DNA from: Balneolaceae bacterium
GTDB lineage: Bacteria > Bacteroidota > Rhodothermia > Balneolales > Balneolaceae
DNA length: 64,000 bases
NCBI GenBank assembly: GCA_034521495.1
Contig: JAXHMK010000010.1
Span: 186,001 to 250,000 of the forward strand
Direction: 5' to 3'
Shown here piece by piece: positions 8,894 to 17,659 of the stretch (positions within the stretch are counted from its first letter, which is position 1; each line of letters begins with the position of its first letter). Under the pieces are notes generated by a model that was not told the DNA's origin, made no database searches, and worked only from the letters and a program-made list of their open reading frames with translations. A program made the position numbers and the translations under genes.

Positions 8894-8928
8894 AGATCCG
8901 CGAAGTCTTTCAGAGACTTCGCGGATCT
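8894..8928. repeat. perfect 15-bp inverted repeat, family E hairpin (second copy)
   Basis: The arms are identical to those at 4161-4195, with a 5-base loop, eight bases after the stop. Kinase end, stop and hairpin are nearly the same at both places, which points to duplication of a kinase 3' end together with the hairpin. The remaining 340 bases to 9271 show no gene; they hold only AT-rich DNA that probably includes the promoter of the response regulator. Confidence 0.75.
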
Positions 8929-9271
8929 CGAACATAGAGAAACCAGCAGACCCCGCCAGATTGCGGACAAACCATCGGCTGGCGATTGCAGTTTTCGCCT
9001 GCCGAATCATTCGAGATCTACACAAAGTCGGTGAGCCGATGTGGGCTCGGCAGCCGATTTCGTTACGTAAATAGAAATTAAAAATGATGATTATTTTCAT
9101 TATTTTTCTGCAAAATAAAAATATACAATTACAGGTTTTGCTGCTTGAGTTATAGATTTGTTAGCGGTGTCTTCCGAACAGCTACTCTAATTAAATGGGG
9201 CAAAAAAAGAAATCATAAAAATAAGGTAGCTGTATTTATATTTCTAAATACATAAAGCAATAAGAACCATT

Positions 9272-9712
9272 ATGAATCCGGAAGAAATACAGATCCTGCT
9301 CGTTGAAGATAACGAAGGAGACATCGTACTGACAAAAGAAGCCTTTGAAGAGGGTAAAATTAAAAACAATATTTCTGTAGTACGAGACGGATGGGAAGCG
9401 ATCCAGTTTCTTGAGCGGAAAGAAGGGTATGAAGGTGTTCAGTTACCGGACCTGGTGCTGCTGGATATCAACCTGCCAAAATTGAATGGTCATAAAGTGC
9501 TCAAACATATCAAAAACCACCCGGATCTGCGTTATATCCCCGTCATAATGCTCACTACATCTTCAGACGAAACGGATGTCATAAAATCGTACGATAATCA
9601 CTCAAATTGCTACATTACCAAGCCTGTTGATATTAATAATTTTCTAAAAGTGATCTCTTCTATTGAGGATTTCTGGATCTCGATTGTTCAGCTTCCTCCA
9701 CATAAAATGTAA
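9272..9712 (+). CDS. single-domain response regulator, Rcp1-like
   Basis: A 146-residue stand-alone receiver. The acidic pair is E12/D13, the phosphoacceptor is D65 in LVLLDINLPK, the switch Thr is T95/T96 and the conserved Lys is K117 in YITKPVD. The length and the long alpha4-beta5 region (KSYDNHSNCYITKP) match Rcp1-type regulators that serve phytochrome-like kinases. With no output domain it should work as a phosphate relay or by protein contact. It sits 11 bases before the large hybrid kinase in the same direction, so the two form an operon. It could accept phosphate from any of the four kinases around it; specificity is unknown. Confidence 0.93.
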   Translation: MNPEEIQILLVEDNEGDIVLTKEAFEEGKIKNNISVVRDGWEAIQFLERKEGYEGVQLPDLVLLDINLPKLNGHKVLKHIKNHPDLRYIPVIMLTTSSDETDVIKSYDNHSNCYITKPVDINNFLKVISSIEDFWISIVQLPPHKM

Positions 9713-9723
9713 CGAGTATTCCA

Positions 9724-12700
9724 ATGACAGCAATGCAAAAAAATCTCCGGATTCTGGTAATTGAAGATAATCCAGGGGATTTTGTGCTTATTCAGGAGTA
9801 TCTGACTGAGGGCATGGAGAGTCCTGAAATTGATCGTGCAGATACATTTTCCGAAGCCAAAAAGAAACTCACCAACTCCACACAGTACGATTCTATTTTG
9901 CTGGACCTTTCTCTGCCCGATGTGAGTGGTGAAGAACTTGTAAAAAAAATTATATCGCTGGCCGGGAATACTCCGGTTGTGGTTCTGACGGGGTTTGAAA
10001 ACCAGGAATTCGGGCTGAAAACACTTTCCTGGGGAGTCTCGGATTATCTTCTGAAAGATGAGAGTAACTCTTTTGTGCTTACCAAGGTTGTAACCTACAG
10101 TATTGAGAGAAACCGAATTCAGAAGACCGTAAAAACATCTGAAAAAAAATACCGCGATTTCTTCAATTTGAGTCCGATTCCCATGTGGGTATATGAACTG
10201 GAAACCCTCCGGTTCTTAGATGTTAACCAGGCAGCCATCGATCAATATGGGTATTCAAGAGAAGAATTTTTGAATATGACCATAGAGGAGATTCGGCCGA
10301 AGGAAGAGATCAGTACTCTTTGGGAAATCATAGAATACACAAAAGAAAATGATCTGTCTGTTTGGGAGGGAGAAGTGAAACATCAAAAAAAAGACAAAAC
10401 AGTCTTCGATGTTCTCATTAAAAGTATTTTAATTGATCATAATGGCAGAGAAGGTGAATTAATCGTTGCCGAAGATATAACCGAACAAAAGTATTACAAT
10501 CATCTTGAAAAGCTGGAGCGCGATATTCTGGAAAAGAATTCGCTGAATGAGTTGAATATAAAAGAGCTGGTTGAGGAATTTGTTTTAGGAATCGAGAATC
10601 TTCATCCCGGAACCCGATGCTCAGTTACAAAAATTGTCAATAACAAGCTGAACGAATTTGCATCTCCGTCACTTCCGGGTGAATTTTTAAAGATGCTGAA
10701 TGGTGTGGAGATTGGTCCGAATGCCGGATCTTGTGGTACGGCCGCATTTCGGAAAGAGCTGGTAATATCGGAAAATATCTTTAAAGACCCATTATGGAAG
10801 AACTATAGATCTCTTGGAGAGAAGTTTAACTTTAGTGCATGTTGGTCTCAACCGGTGTTTAATAATAAGGGAGATGTTGTAGCTACGTTTGCTGTTTATT
10901 ATGAACGTCCAAATAAGCCGTCTGACCTCGAAATAAATACCGTAGAGCGGGCAGCCCACATATTACGTATTCTGTTTGAAGGTCATGAAAAAGAGATAGC
11001 CGAAGAGAAGCTGGCACTCAGCGAGAGCAAATACAAAGCGATTGTACAGGATGGAGCAGAACTGATTGCTATTTTAGATGAGGAGGGAGTGTATAATTAT
11101 GTATCACCAAATACACTCGAAGTGATGGGGATTCCTCCTGATGAATTTATAGGTGAAAATGTATTTCCATATCTGCATGATGATGACAGGGAACGGATTG
11201 AAAAATTACTTGGAACGTTAGATAAAGGTGAAAGAAAACAGATTAAACCTTATCGGTTTAAATTAAAGGATTACAAAGAGTTTTGGATTGAAACAACGGT
11301 AACCAATTTGTTAGACAATCCTTCGATTAATGGATACCTGGCAAATTCGAGGAATGTTACGGAACAGATTGAGAGGGAACACAAATTGAAAGAGCTCTCC
11401 CTGGTTGCTTCAAAGTCAACGGATATTGTTATTATTACAGATGAAGAAGGATATATAACCTGGGTAAATAAAGCCTTTGAAGAACTGACAGAATATATGC
11501 TTGATGAGGCTGTTGGAAGGAAACCGGGGACTTTGCTTCAGGGGCCTGATTCCGATCCCGAAATGGCAGAAAAACTTTCTGAAGCGGTTCATAATCACCA
11601 ATCCATTGACACCACAATTCTGAATTATTCTAAAAGTGGCGATGAATACTGGATCAATATGAGCATTGACCCCATTTTTGATGACGAGGGAAATTGTACT
11701 CATTTCATTGCTATTGAAAGAGATGTAACGAAAGAGATTGAAAAAGAGAAAGAATTGAAAGAGAGCCTGGAACGGTACGATATCGTATCGAAAGCTACCA
11801 GCGATACGATTTGGGATCTGAACCTGGAAAACGACCAGATGGTGTACAACAGCAATATTTACACCATGTTTGGTTATAAAGAACAAGAGGTAAAAAATAT
11901 TGGAAGTTGGTGGAGAGATAAAATTCACCCGGAAGACCTTGAAAAAGTAGAACGTGCACTGGCAAGTGTATTGAAAAAAGGTACAGAACGTTTCCAGATG
12001 GAATACCGCTTTAAAACAGCGGATGACACGTATAAATATATTCTTGACCGCGCCTTTGCTCTTAAAGATGAAGAGGGAAAGCCTGTGCGAATCATCGGGG
12101 CCATGCAGGATATTACCCGGCAGCGCGAGGAGGAAGAGAGGCTTAAACTTTATGAATCAGTGGTAACCAATACACAAGAGGCTGTCGTAATCATGGAAGC
12201 GGAACCTTCTGAACTGCCCGGCAGAAAAATACTATATGTAAATGAAGCTTTTACGGAAATGACGGGGTATGAGAAGGAGGAGGTTTTAGGAAAAACTCCC
12301 AGTTTTCTGAATGGTCCGAAAACCGATCAATCATTGAGAGAGAAACTGCGCCATTCAATGAACAAATATGAAACCGTTGAAGTTGAGTTCATTAATTATA
12401 AGAAGAGCGGAGAAGAGTTCTGGATAAACATCTCGATGGTTCCAGTAACCAATAATAAAGGAAATTACACGCATTGGGTATCAATCGGGAGAGACGTGAC
12501 AGCACGGCGAAATTACGAAGAGGAGATTCAAACCTCACTTGCTGAGAAAGAGATGCTTCTTTCAGAAATTCACCATCGGGTGAAGAATAATTTAGCGGTT
12601 ATTTCGGGTATGATGCAGTTGCAGGCGTTTGAATCGACTAACCCGGAATTACAAGAGAAGCTGTTTGATAGTGTCTTCAGAATTAAAACAATGGCAACCG

Positions 12701-13179
12701 TTCATGAGCTGCTCTATCAAACAAATAGTTTTTCAAATATTGATTTTACCAAAGCACTTACATCATTAGCCAAAAACGTATCAGATACTCTTGAATCGGA
12801 TTCCAATGTGGAGATGAAAATCAACAGTATGCCGATTCGACTGAATATTAACCAGGCTATACCGGTTTCATTGATTGTAAATGAAGTGATTACCAATGCT
12901 TATAAGCATGCATTTGATAAGCAGAAAACAGGTTTGATTGAAATTGATCTGCAGGAAAAAGATGACCAGGTTGAATTGCATATTTCAGATAACGGGGTTG
13001 GCTTGCCAGAACATTTCGATAAAAATGATCTGTCATCTATGGGGCTTAAGCTCATTAATGTACTATCTGAACAAGTTGGTGCAAGCTTTGACTACAATGG
13101 CCTTGAAAGGGGAACTCAGTTTTCGATCTTTTTTGAAAAGGCTGAGATAAAAGGAACCGGTAATGTTCATATGGTTTAA
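9724..13179 (+). CDS. hybrid sensor kinase: REC-PAS-GAF-PAS4-HisKA_2-HATPase
   Basis: 1151 residues. The N-terminal receiver (about 8-125) has D61 in ILLDLSLPD and the Lys in YLLKDES. PAS 1 is about 140-255. GAF is about 275-425 (GSCGTAAFRKELVI, then ACWSQPVFNN). Four more PAS folds follow at about 435-560, 565-680, 690-810 and 815-935. HisKA_2 has EIHHRVKNNLAV with His at 950-951, and the HATPase carries VNEVITNAYKHAF, DNGVGLP and SSMGLKLI. Two of the PAS folds resemble LOV domains (GRKPGTLLQGP and GKTPSFLNGP) but lack the flavin-binding Cys. An N-terminal receiver before a HisKA_2 kinase suggests it is the end point of a relay that could be fed by the upstream kinases. Confidence 0.93.
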   Translation: MTAMQKNLRILVIEDNPGDFVLIQEYLTEGMESPEIDRADTFSEAKKKLTNSTQYDSILLDLSLPDVSGEELVKKIISLAGNTPVVVLTGFENQEFGLKTLSWGVSDYLLKDESNSFVLTKVVTYSIERNRIQKTVKTSEKKYRDFFNLSPIPMWVYELETLRFLDVNQAAIDQYGYSREEFLNMTIEEIRPKEEISTLWEIIEYTKENDLSVWEGEVKHQKKDKTVFDVLIKSILIDHNGREGELIVAEDITEQKYYNHLEKLERDILEKNSLNELNIKELVEEFVLGIENLHPGTRCSVTKIVNNKLNEFASPSLPGEFLKMLNGVEIGPNAGSCGTAAFRKELVISENIFKDPLWKNYRSLGEKFNFSACWSQPVFNNKGDVVATFAVYYERPNKPSDLEINTVERAAHILRILFEGHEKEIAEEKLALSESKYKAIVQDGAELIAILDEEGVYNYVSPNTLEVMGIPPDEFIGENVFPYLHDDDRERIEKLLGTLDKGERKQIKPYRFKLKDYKEFWIETTVTNLLDNPSINGYLANSRNVTEQIEREHKLKELSLVASKSTDIVIITDEEGYITWVNKAFEELTEYMLDEAVGRKPGTLLQGPDSDPEMAEKLSEAVHNHQSIDTTILNYSKSGDEYWINMSIDPIFDDEGNCTHFIAIERDVTKEIEKEKELKESLERYDIVSKATSDTIWDLNLENDQMVYNSNIYTMFGYKEQEVKNIGSWWRDKIHPEDLEKVERALASVLKKGTERFQMEYRFKTADDTYKYILDRAFALKDEEGKPVRIIGAMQDITRQREEEERLKLYESVVTNTQEAVVIMEAEPSELPGRKILYVNEAFTEMTGYEKEEVLGKTPSFLNGPKTDQSLREKLRHSMNKYETVEVEFINYKKSGEEFWINISMVPVTNNKGNYTHWVSIGRDVTARRNYEEEIQTSLAEKEMLLSEIHHRVKNNLAVISGMMQLQAFESTNPELQEKLFDSVFRIKTMATVHELLYQTNSFSNIDFTKALTSLAKNVSDTLESDSNVEMKINSMPIRLNINQAIPVSLIVNEVITNAYKHAFDKQKTGLIEIDLQEKDDQVELHISDNGVGLPEHFDKNDLSSMGLKLINVLSEQVGASFDYNGLERGTQFSIFFEKAEIKGTGNVHMV

Positions 13180-13460
13180 TCTAAAGTGGTTTAATTCCCC
13201 CTTTGAAGGGGGAAGCGAACGAAGAGAGCAGGGGGATGACTATTTGAGTCTTAAATTGATTATATGTTGGTTCTGAAGTATTACACCCCTCCCGGCTAAA
13301 GCCGTACTCCCCTCAAGGGGAGATTCATCATCCCCCATTGCCCTCCCGAAGCCACGGGACAGGCTCCTCGAAGGGGGACACTCACCAATATCCGCATACT
13401 TTATCAAAGAAATTATGGGTTAGTGGATACCTCGTGGGCTCTGCCCCAAGGTAGTTCATT
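13174..13460. repeat. long dispersed repeat, family D, copy 1
   Basis: The unit starts GTTTAATCTAAAGTGGTTTAAT, so it overlaps the stop codon of the hybrid kinase. It contains CCCCCTTTGAAGGGGGAAGCG, then TTCTGAAGTATTACACCCC and CTCCCGGCTAAAGCCGTACTC, and ends ATACCTCGTGGGCTCTGCCCC...TTCATT. The same order and nearly the same bases recur at 62290-62590. It is non-coding, rich in short hairpins, and fills the whole gap to the next gene. Confidence 0.75.
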
Positions 13461-13462
13461 GT

Positions 13463-15331
13463 TCAGTTGCGAACCATTTCTATCAACAAAACCCAATCTT
13501 CGCCTGGTGCTGATGGAACCGGTCCGGGCTCGATTTCCAATCCGCCTTCCACCGAGATTGATTCACCTTCAAATTCACCACTTCTTGGATTAAACCATCG
13601 CAGAGAAATCTCTCCGCTCAGATCACTGAGATCGATGGAACCCGTAGACTCTGATACCGGATAATAAACGGCGTAAATCTCTCCGGGTTTGGCAAAAACC
13701 TGTGCTCCCATTTCGGAGGTAACACCATCACCTTCGCCCACTGTTATCGTAGATTCATTTGATACTAAGTGATCCATCGGCTGCATTTCATGAAAAGGGA
13801 GATTCTCCTGCATAAACGACCTGGCATACCAGGTATAATCCCAAAGTGCATCTGCCTCCGGCTTTTTAAAACTATCCACTTCAAGAAATCCCTCGAGGAT
13901 AAATTCAATCTGACCGCCAGACATATAGGTAGGCCACAATTTTTGTTTTCGCTGAAGATCGGCATCATCTATTGGAATCCAGGAACGATTGTCACCAACA
14001 TCAACAGTAAACTCATCCATCGATGCGGGGATTGGACGGCCGGCTCCTGCTGTAGCGTTGCGAATGGCTTCTGTAACTTGATCAATTCTGCGCTGATTGA
14101 GTTGAACGGATGTAGTGCTGAAACGAGAATCTCCATAGATAAAAGCCAACTCTTCAACCGGATCACCTGCGGTATGAACGGTTATCGGGTGATTGTAGGG
14201 ATCCGTCTGCTGAATATAGGCTGCAAACTCCCGAACCCTTTCAGGCCCTAAATCAAATTTCAGGTTAAATTCTTCGCTTATATTCCATTGAAGAGCAGGG
14301 TGGTGGGCAAAACGAGCTATCATCTCCCTGTAGAATAATTTTCGCTCCGTTCCAAGTTCGCCATTATCAAGTTCGCGTTTGTTGGCCTCTTCAGCCTCAT
14401 TCAAAACAGCATGAAGTGCAATCCCTTTTTCCTGGGCGTATTTTAAAACAGTTTCCCACTGATCAAGTTTGCTAATATCGTAATGCAGGTTATCATTTTC
14501 AGGACTGCCGGAGGGATCAGGATTACCAATCCAGGGAAATACATCCTTGCCATCGCCGCCAATGTTTTGAAGCAAAAAATAGATACTGTTCACATTTTTT
14601 GATGAGAGATAATTTAAAGCACCAATAATTCCCTTGCCATCACCATCTCCCCAATCCGGATCGCCGGGTTGCCAGTCTTCCACATGGGCTGAATAGGTAT
14701 GAAGGGCCGGCAGGCTTTCAAGACCATCGTAATTCTGAGTACTTCTCGTGGTATTATCGAAGCCATCGTAAGCCAGAAAATTCTCAGGACTATCCGCTCC
14801 TCCCTTTATCCAATAATCTCCATCATTAAATTTTAAATAGTGTTCACCAACATATTCCAGCCGGCCCCATTTGTAGAATCCATCGGCTGCGGAATCAGCG
14901 GGAGCCACCTCAAAACTTCCACCTGCACCATCAAAAGATATAGGTTCGCCTGCATCCATTGGATTTACAGCAATTTCTTCACCTTGTAAAAAATGTGCTC
15001 TGTAGAACCACGTTCCCGGTGCATCCGGTGAGAAATGGACTCTCCATATATTTCCTGTACCACTGCCGTTACCATCGCCGGCAAAAAATCCCGGTACAAG
15101 ATATGTATTACCACCTGGGCCAATAAACTCAACTTCAAGACTGTAATCAAGAAAGGGGTTCGGACTACTTTGATGTTCTGAGGCCTGCGGACCTTTAAAA
15201 TCAACTGTGACTTTATTCCATTTTTCAAGGGTTCCGCTAACTTTGCCGCTGGAACCAGTCTGACAGTTTGCAATTACAACAAGAAGAAAAATTAGAAACA
15301 ATAACAGGGAAAAATTCTTGAGAGATTTCAT
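13463..15331 (-). CDS. lipoprotein with DUF5060 and putative glycosidase domain
   Basis: 622 residues. The signal segment at 1-23 ends VVIANC, a lipobox with an unusual Asn at -1, so outer-membrane anchoring is likely. An N-terminal beta-sandwich DUF5060 (about 35-140; VDFKGPQASEH, then WRVHFSPDAPGTW) precedes a TIM-barrel region resembling DUF4038/GH140-type glycosidases, with WIKGGADSPENFLAYDGFDN, the sheet end LQWNISEEFNL (a candidate catalytic Glu) and a C-terminal beta domain that ends near PGEDWVLLIEM. Such proteins act on plant or algal polysaccharides. The substrate cannot be read from sequence. The gene is isolated, transcribed towards the hybrid kinase. Confidence 0.8.
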   Translation of the reverse strand: MKSLKNFSLLLFLIFLLVVIANCQTGSSGKVSGTLEKWNKVTVDFKGPQASEHQSSPNPFLDYSLEVEFIGPGGNTYLVPGFFAGDGNGSGTGNIWRVHFSPDAPGTWFYRAHFLQGEEIAVNPMDAGEPISFDGAGGSFEVAPADSAADGFYKWGRLEYVGEHYLKFNDGDYWIKGGADSPENFLAYDGFDNTTRSTQNYDGLESLPALHTYSAHVEDWQPGDPDWGDGDGKGIIGALNYLSSKNVNSIYFLLQNIGGDGKDVFPWIGNPDPSGSPENDNLHYDISKLDQWETVLKYAQEKGIALHAVLNEAEEANKRELDNGELGTERKLFYREMIARFAHHPALQWNISEEFNLKFDLGPERVREFAAYIQQTDPYNHPITVHTAGDPVEELAFIYGDSRFSTTSVQLNQRRIDQVTEAIRNATAGAGRPIPASMDEFTVDVGDNRSWIPIDDADLQRKQKLWPTYMSGGQIEFILEGFLEVDSFKKPEADALWDYTWYARSFMQENLPFHEMQPMDHLVSNESTITVGEGDGVTSEMGAQVFAKPGEIYAVYYPVSESTGSIDLSDLSGEISLRWFNPRSGEFEGESISVEGGLEIEPGPVPSAPGEDWVLLIEMVRN

Positions 15332-16387
15332 ATTGAGACTGTGTGTTATGTTTAGAGATCAACATATCATAAGAATATAAAGGTTAAAAACAACCCTGAG
15401 TAATGAGAAGTTACCTCTAAAATTATTTCATATGAACTATATGTTATTAATAATCAGATAGTTAACACTTTATATAAATGGAAATATATTTTTTCTTGTT
15501 TCACTGCTCTGCTGTGAAACAGAATGCAGGTAGTGCTCTTCTCCACCCTTTATTGGCTTAAACGGGCAGCAGAGCAGCCCAGACTACCATCTCGGAGCAG
15601 AGCAACGAGACGAGAGTAAGTTGCAGTTCGTTTTGTAGAGGGCTTTGCAAAACCGTGGTTATTGGTCAATCTGAACTCGATTCAGATTCTCCATTCGTCT
15701 TTATAGTCAGTATCTGGAGATCCTGAATCAAGTTCAGGATGACGGTCAGAGTTTTGCAAAGCCTTCTTGTATTAAAAATGGGATAAGTCCTCTTAGTAAT
15801 ATTTAGAAATATGGAATGGTCGAAATTCAACCCGCTATGAAAATGAGGAGAATCGTTTGTCTATCTATTCGCACAAAAATGATGTAAATAGCTTTAATAT
15901 TGAACCCCATTCGGGGTTTCCATTTTGTTTGTTCTTTGTACCCCAACACGCGTACCTGTTTAGCGATCTGACAGAAAAAAAGCCAATCTATTGGCACAGA
16001 ACGTTTTTCGCCCTCACCCCTTCGCCCCTCTCCCCGCGGGAGAGGGGTTGGGGGAGAGGGCGAAACGATGAATGGCCTGGAACAAGGAGTTCGCTCGTAT
16101 TACTGAAAACGTGACGCTTGAAGGACTTTCGCTACGCTCCAGACGCTTCAAGGTCACTTTTCAATCGCTAAACAGATACCCACCCTCCGGTGGATCATGT
16201 TCTTGAATAGTTTTGCCGAACTCTTTATCAGCACCTCAAAATGAAAACCTGCCCTGATTAGTTTAAAGCGGTTATTCAGAATAGATATTTAAGAGATTTA
16301 AGTATTAAAATATCTTAATAATCACTATATTGAAAGTGTTGGCACAAAGAGAGGCAGTTTTAAATCATAAATCAATTCTAAAAAAGG
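15332..16387. other. 1-kb intergenic region built from repeats
   Basis: No gene was found. From left to right it holds AT-rich DNA (promoter of the lipoprotein to the left), a repeat with GCAGCAGAGCAGCCCAGACTACC (about 15500-15625, also present inverted near 46440-46515), a TTTGCAAA element (15637-15767), a pair of arms CTGTTTAGCGAT (about 15957) and ATCGCTAAACAG (about 16168) that enclose a GGGAGAGGGGTTGGGGGAGAGGG hairpin, and a GACGCTTGAAGG/CTTCAAGGTCAC palindrome. An 85-codon frame across 15857-16114 reads straight through these repeats and is rejected. Confidence 0.6.
15637..15767. mobile_element. MITE-like TTTGCAAA element, family B, copy 1
   Basis: About 130 bp with terminal inverted repeats GGCTTTGCAAAAC and GTTTTGCAAAGCC. 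The inside holds two palindromes, ATCTGAACTCGATTCAGAT and ATCCTGAATCAAGTTCAGGAT. Two further copies occur at 22749-22878 (same orientation) and 33229-33358 (inverted), with only a few base differences. Confidence 0.75.
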
Positions 16388-17647
16388 ATGTACAACATGA
16401 GTCAAACCGTTCGAATATTGTTAATTGGGGATGACAGCACTGAAAGGGAAAAAATTTCAGACATATTACAAAAACTCTATAGTAACGGCCGTGTTGACCT
16501 GATTGATAGTTTCAAAAGTCTAAAAGACTATCAAAACCTGAACGATTTCGATATTATCATCTGTGATTTTAACCTGTCAGATTACAATGGTATTGAAGTT
16601 CTCTTTTATGTGAGGGAGCGTGAGCTTCAGTTGCCCTTTATTTTTATATCAGATACAGTATGGGAAGATTCAACAATAGATACTCTGGTGCTGAACGGTG
16701 CATCAGATTATGTATCCACGGATAATCTGAAAGAGCTGGAATTTGTGGTAAGGAGAGAGATTAACCGCTACAATCATGTTCGAAATACGAAATTAAAATT
16801 ACAAGCCACAGAGTATCGTTTTCGTTCGCTGGTTCAGTCAATTAATGGGATTGTTCGGGAAATTGACCTGAAGACACTAAAAAACGTTTATGTGAGTCCA
16901 CAATCGATGAATATTTTGGGCTACCCGGCATCCGACTGGTTAGAAAACAGGCATTTTTGGCTGGAACAGATTCATCCTAAAGATCGCAATGGGTTGATAT
17001 CAAAAGTAAATGAGATGATAATTAAAGGGGGTGATCATACCCTGGAATACAGAATGATTAGCTCTCAGGGGGATGTCGTGTGGATCAGGGACTTGCTAAC
17101 TATACGCGAGGAAAATGGAGAACCGGTTAGTCTTGATGGATTAATGATCGACATCACAAAAGAGAAGGAGATTGAGTACCAGCGCGATTTTGCCATGGAA
17201 AGTGAAAAAAGACGCATGAAGGAACAGAAATGTCTTTGGAATATTACCAATCTTAACGAACAGGATTTTACGATTCCCCAGCTTTTACAGCGGACATTAA
17301 TGCACATTCCAATCGGTTTCCAATTTCCGAAACTGATTGGGGCCCGAATTCAGTATGGAAATGAAGAGTTTTCAACCAGCAATTACGAAGAGACTGACCT
17401 ATCTATATCGTCCCAAAATCTGAAATTGAAAAATGCTGGCCTCGAAATACAGGTTGTTTATTTAAATAGTGAGCCATTCCATAATGGCACAACACCATTT
17501 TTGAGGGATGAAAAACATCTGCTGGATACGATAATTGATATCCTGGCCGTAAAAATTGAAAAAAAACAAAGTGTCGACGATCTGAAGAAGCACGAGCAAC
17601 TGTTGATAAATACCTATGAGCTGGCTCAGCTTGGAAGGACAATTTAG
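16388..17647 (+). CDS. receiver-PAS protein, apparently C-terminally truncated
   Basis: 419 residues. The N-terminal receiver (about 8-125) keeps the acidic pair D15/D16 and phosphoacceptor D60 (IICDFNLSD), but the conserved Lys is T111 (DYVSTDN), so phosphorylation control may be lost. PAS/PAC spans about 140-265 (YVSPQSMNILGYP, then IHPKDRNG). A middle region (about 285-385) has GAF-like spacing. The protein stops at QLLINTYELAQLGRTI, which resembles the opening of another PAS fold, and no kinase domain follows. The stop lies 12 bases from the end of the convergent korB gene. The truncation probably arose by rearrangement. ATG at 16397 is an alternative start, with AAAAAGG nine bases upstream. 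Confidence 0.8.
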   Translation: MYNMSQTVRILLIGDDSTEREKISDILQKLYSNGRVDLIDSFKSLKDYQNLNDFDIIICDFNLSDYNGIEVLFYVRERELQLPFIFISDTVWEDSTIDTLVLNGASDYVSTDNLKELEFVVRREINRYNHVRNTKLKLQATEYRFRSLVQSINGIVREIDLKTLKNVYVSPQSMNILGYPASDWLENRHFWLEQIHPKDRNGLISKVNEMIIKGGDHTLEYRMISSQGDVVWIRDLLTIREENGEPVSLDGLMIDITKEKEIEYQRDFAMESEKRRMKEQKCLWNITNLNEQDFTIPQLLQRTLMHIPIGFQFPKLIGARIQYGNEEFSTSNYEETDLSISSQNLKLKNAGLEIQVVYLNSEPFHNGTTPFLRDEKHLLDTIIDILAVKIEKKQSVDDLKKHEQLLINTYELAQLGRTI

Positions 17648-17659
17648 AGATCATCCATA

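Noticed and set aside
4161-8928. Calling the kinase hairpins standard terminators
   Set aside because: No T-run follows and the same arms bound a larger element elsewhere, so they are repeats first.
11395-12540. LOV-type photosensor domains in the hybrid kinase at 9724
   Set aside because: Two PAS folds resemble LOV (GRKPGTLLQGP and GKTPSFLNGP), but the flavin-binding Cys of the GRNCRFLQ motif is absent in both.
15857-16114. 85-codon frame on the plus strand
   Set aside because: It reads through CCCTCACCCC-type palindromes and the arm repeats; no protein character.
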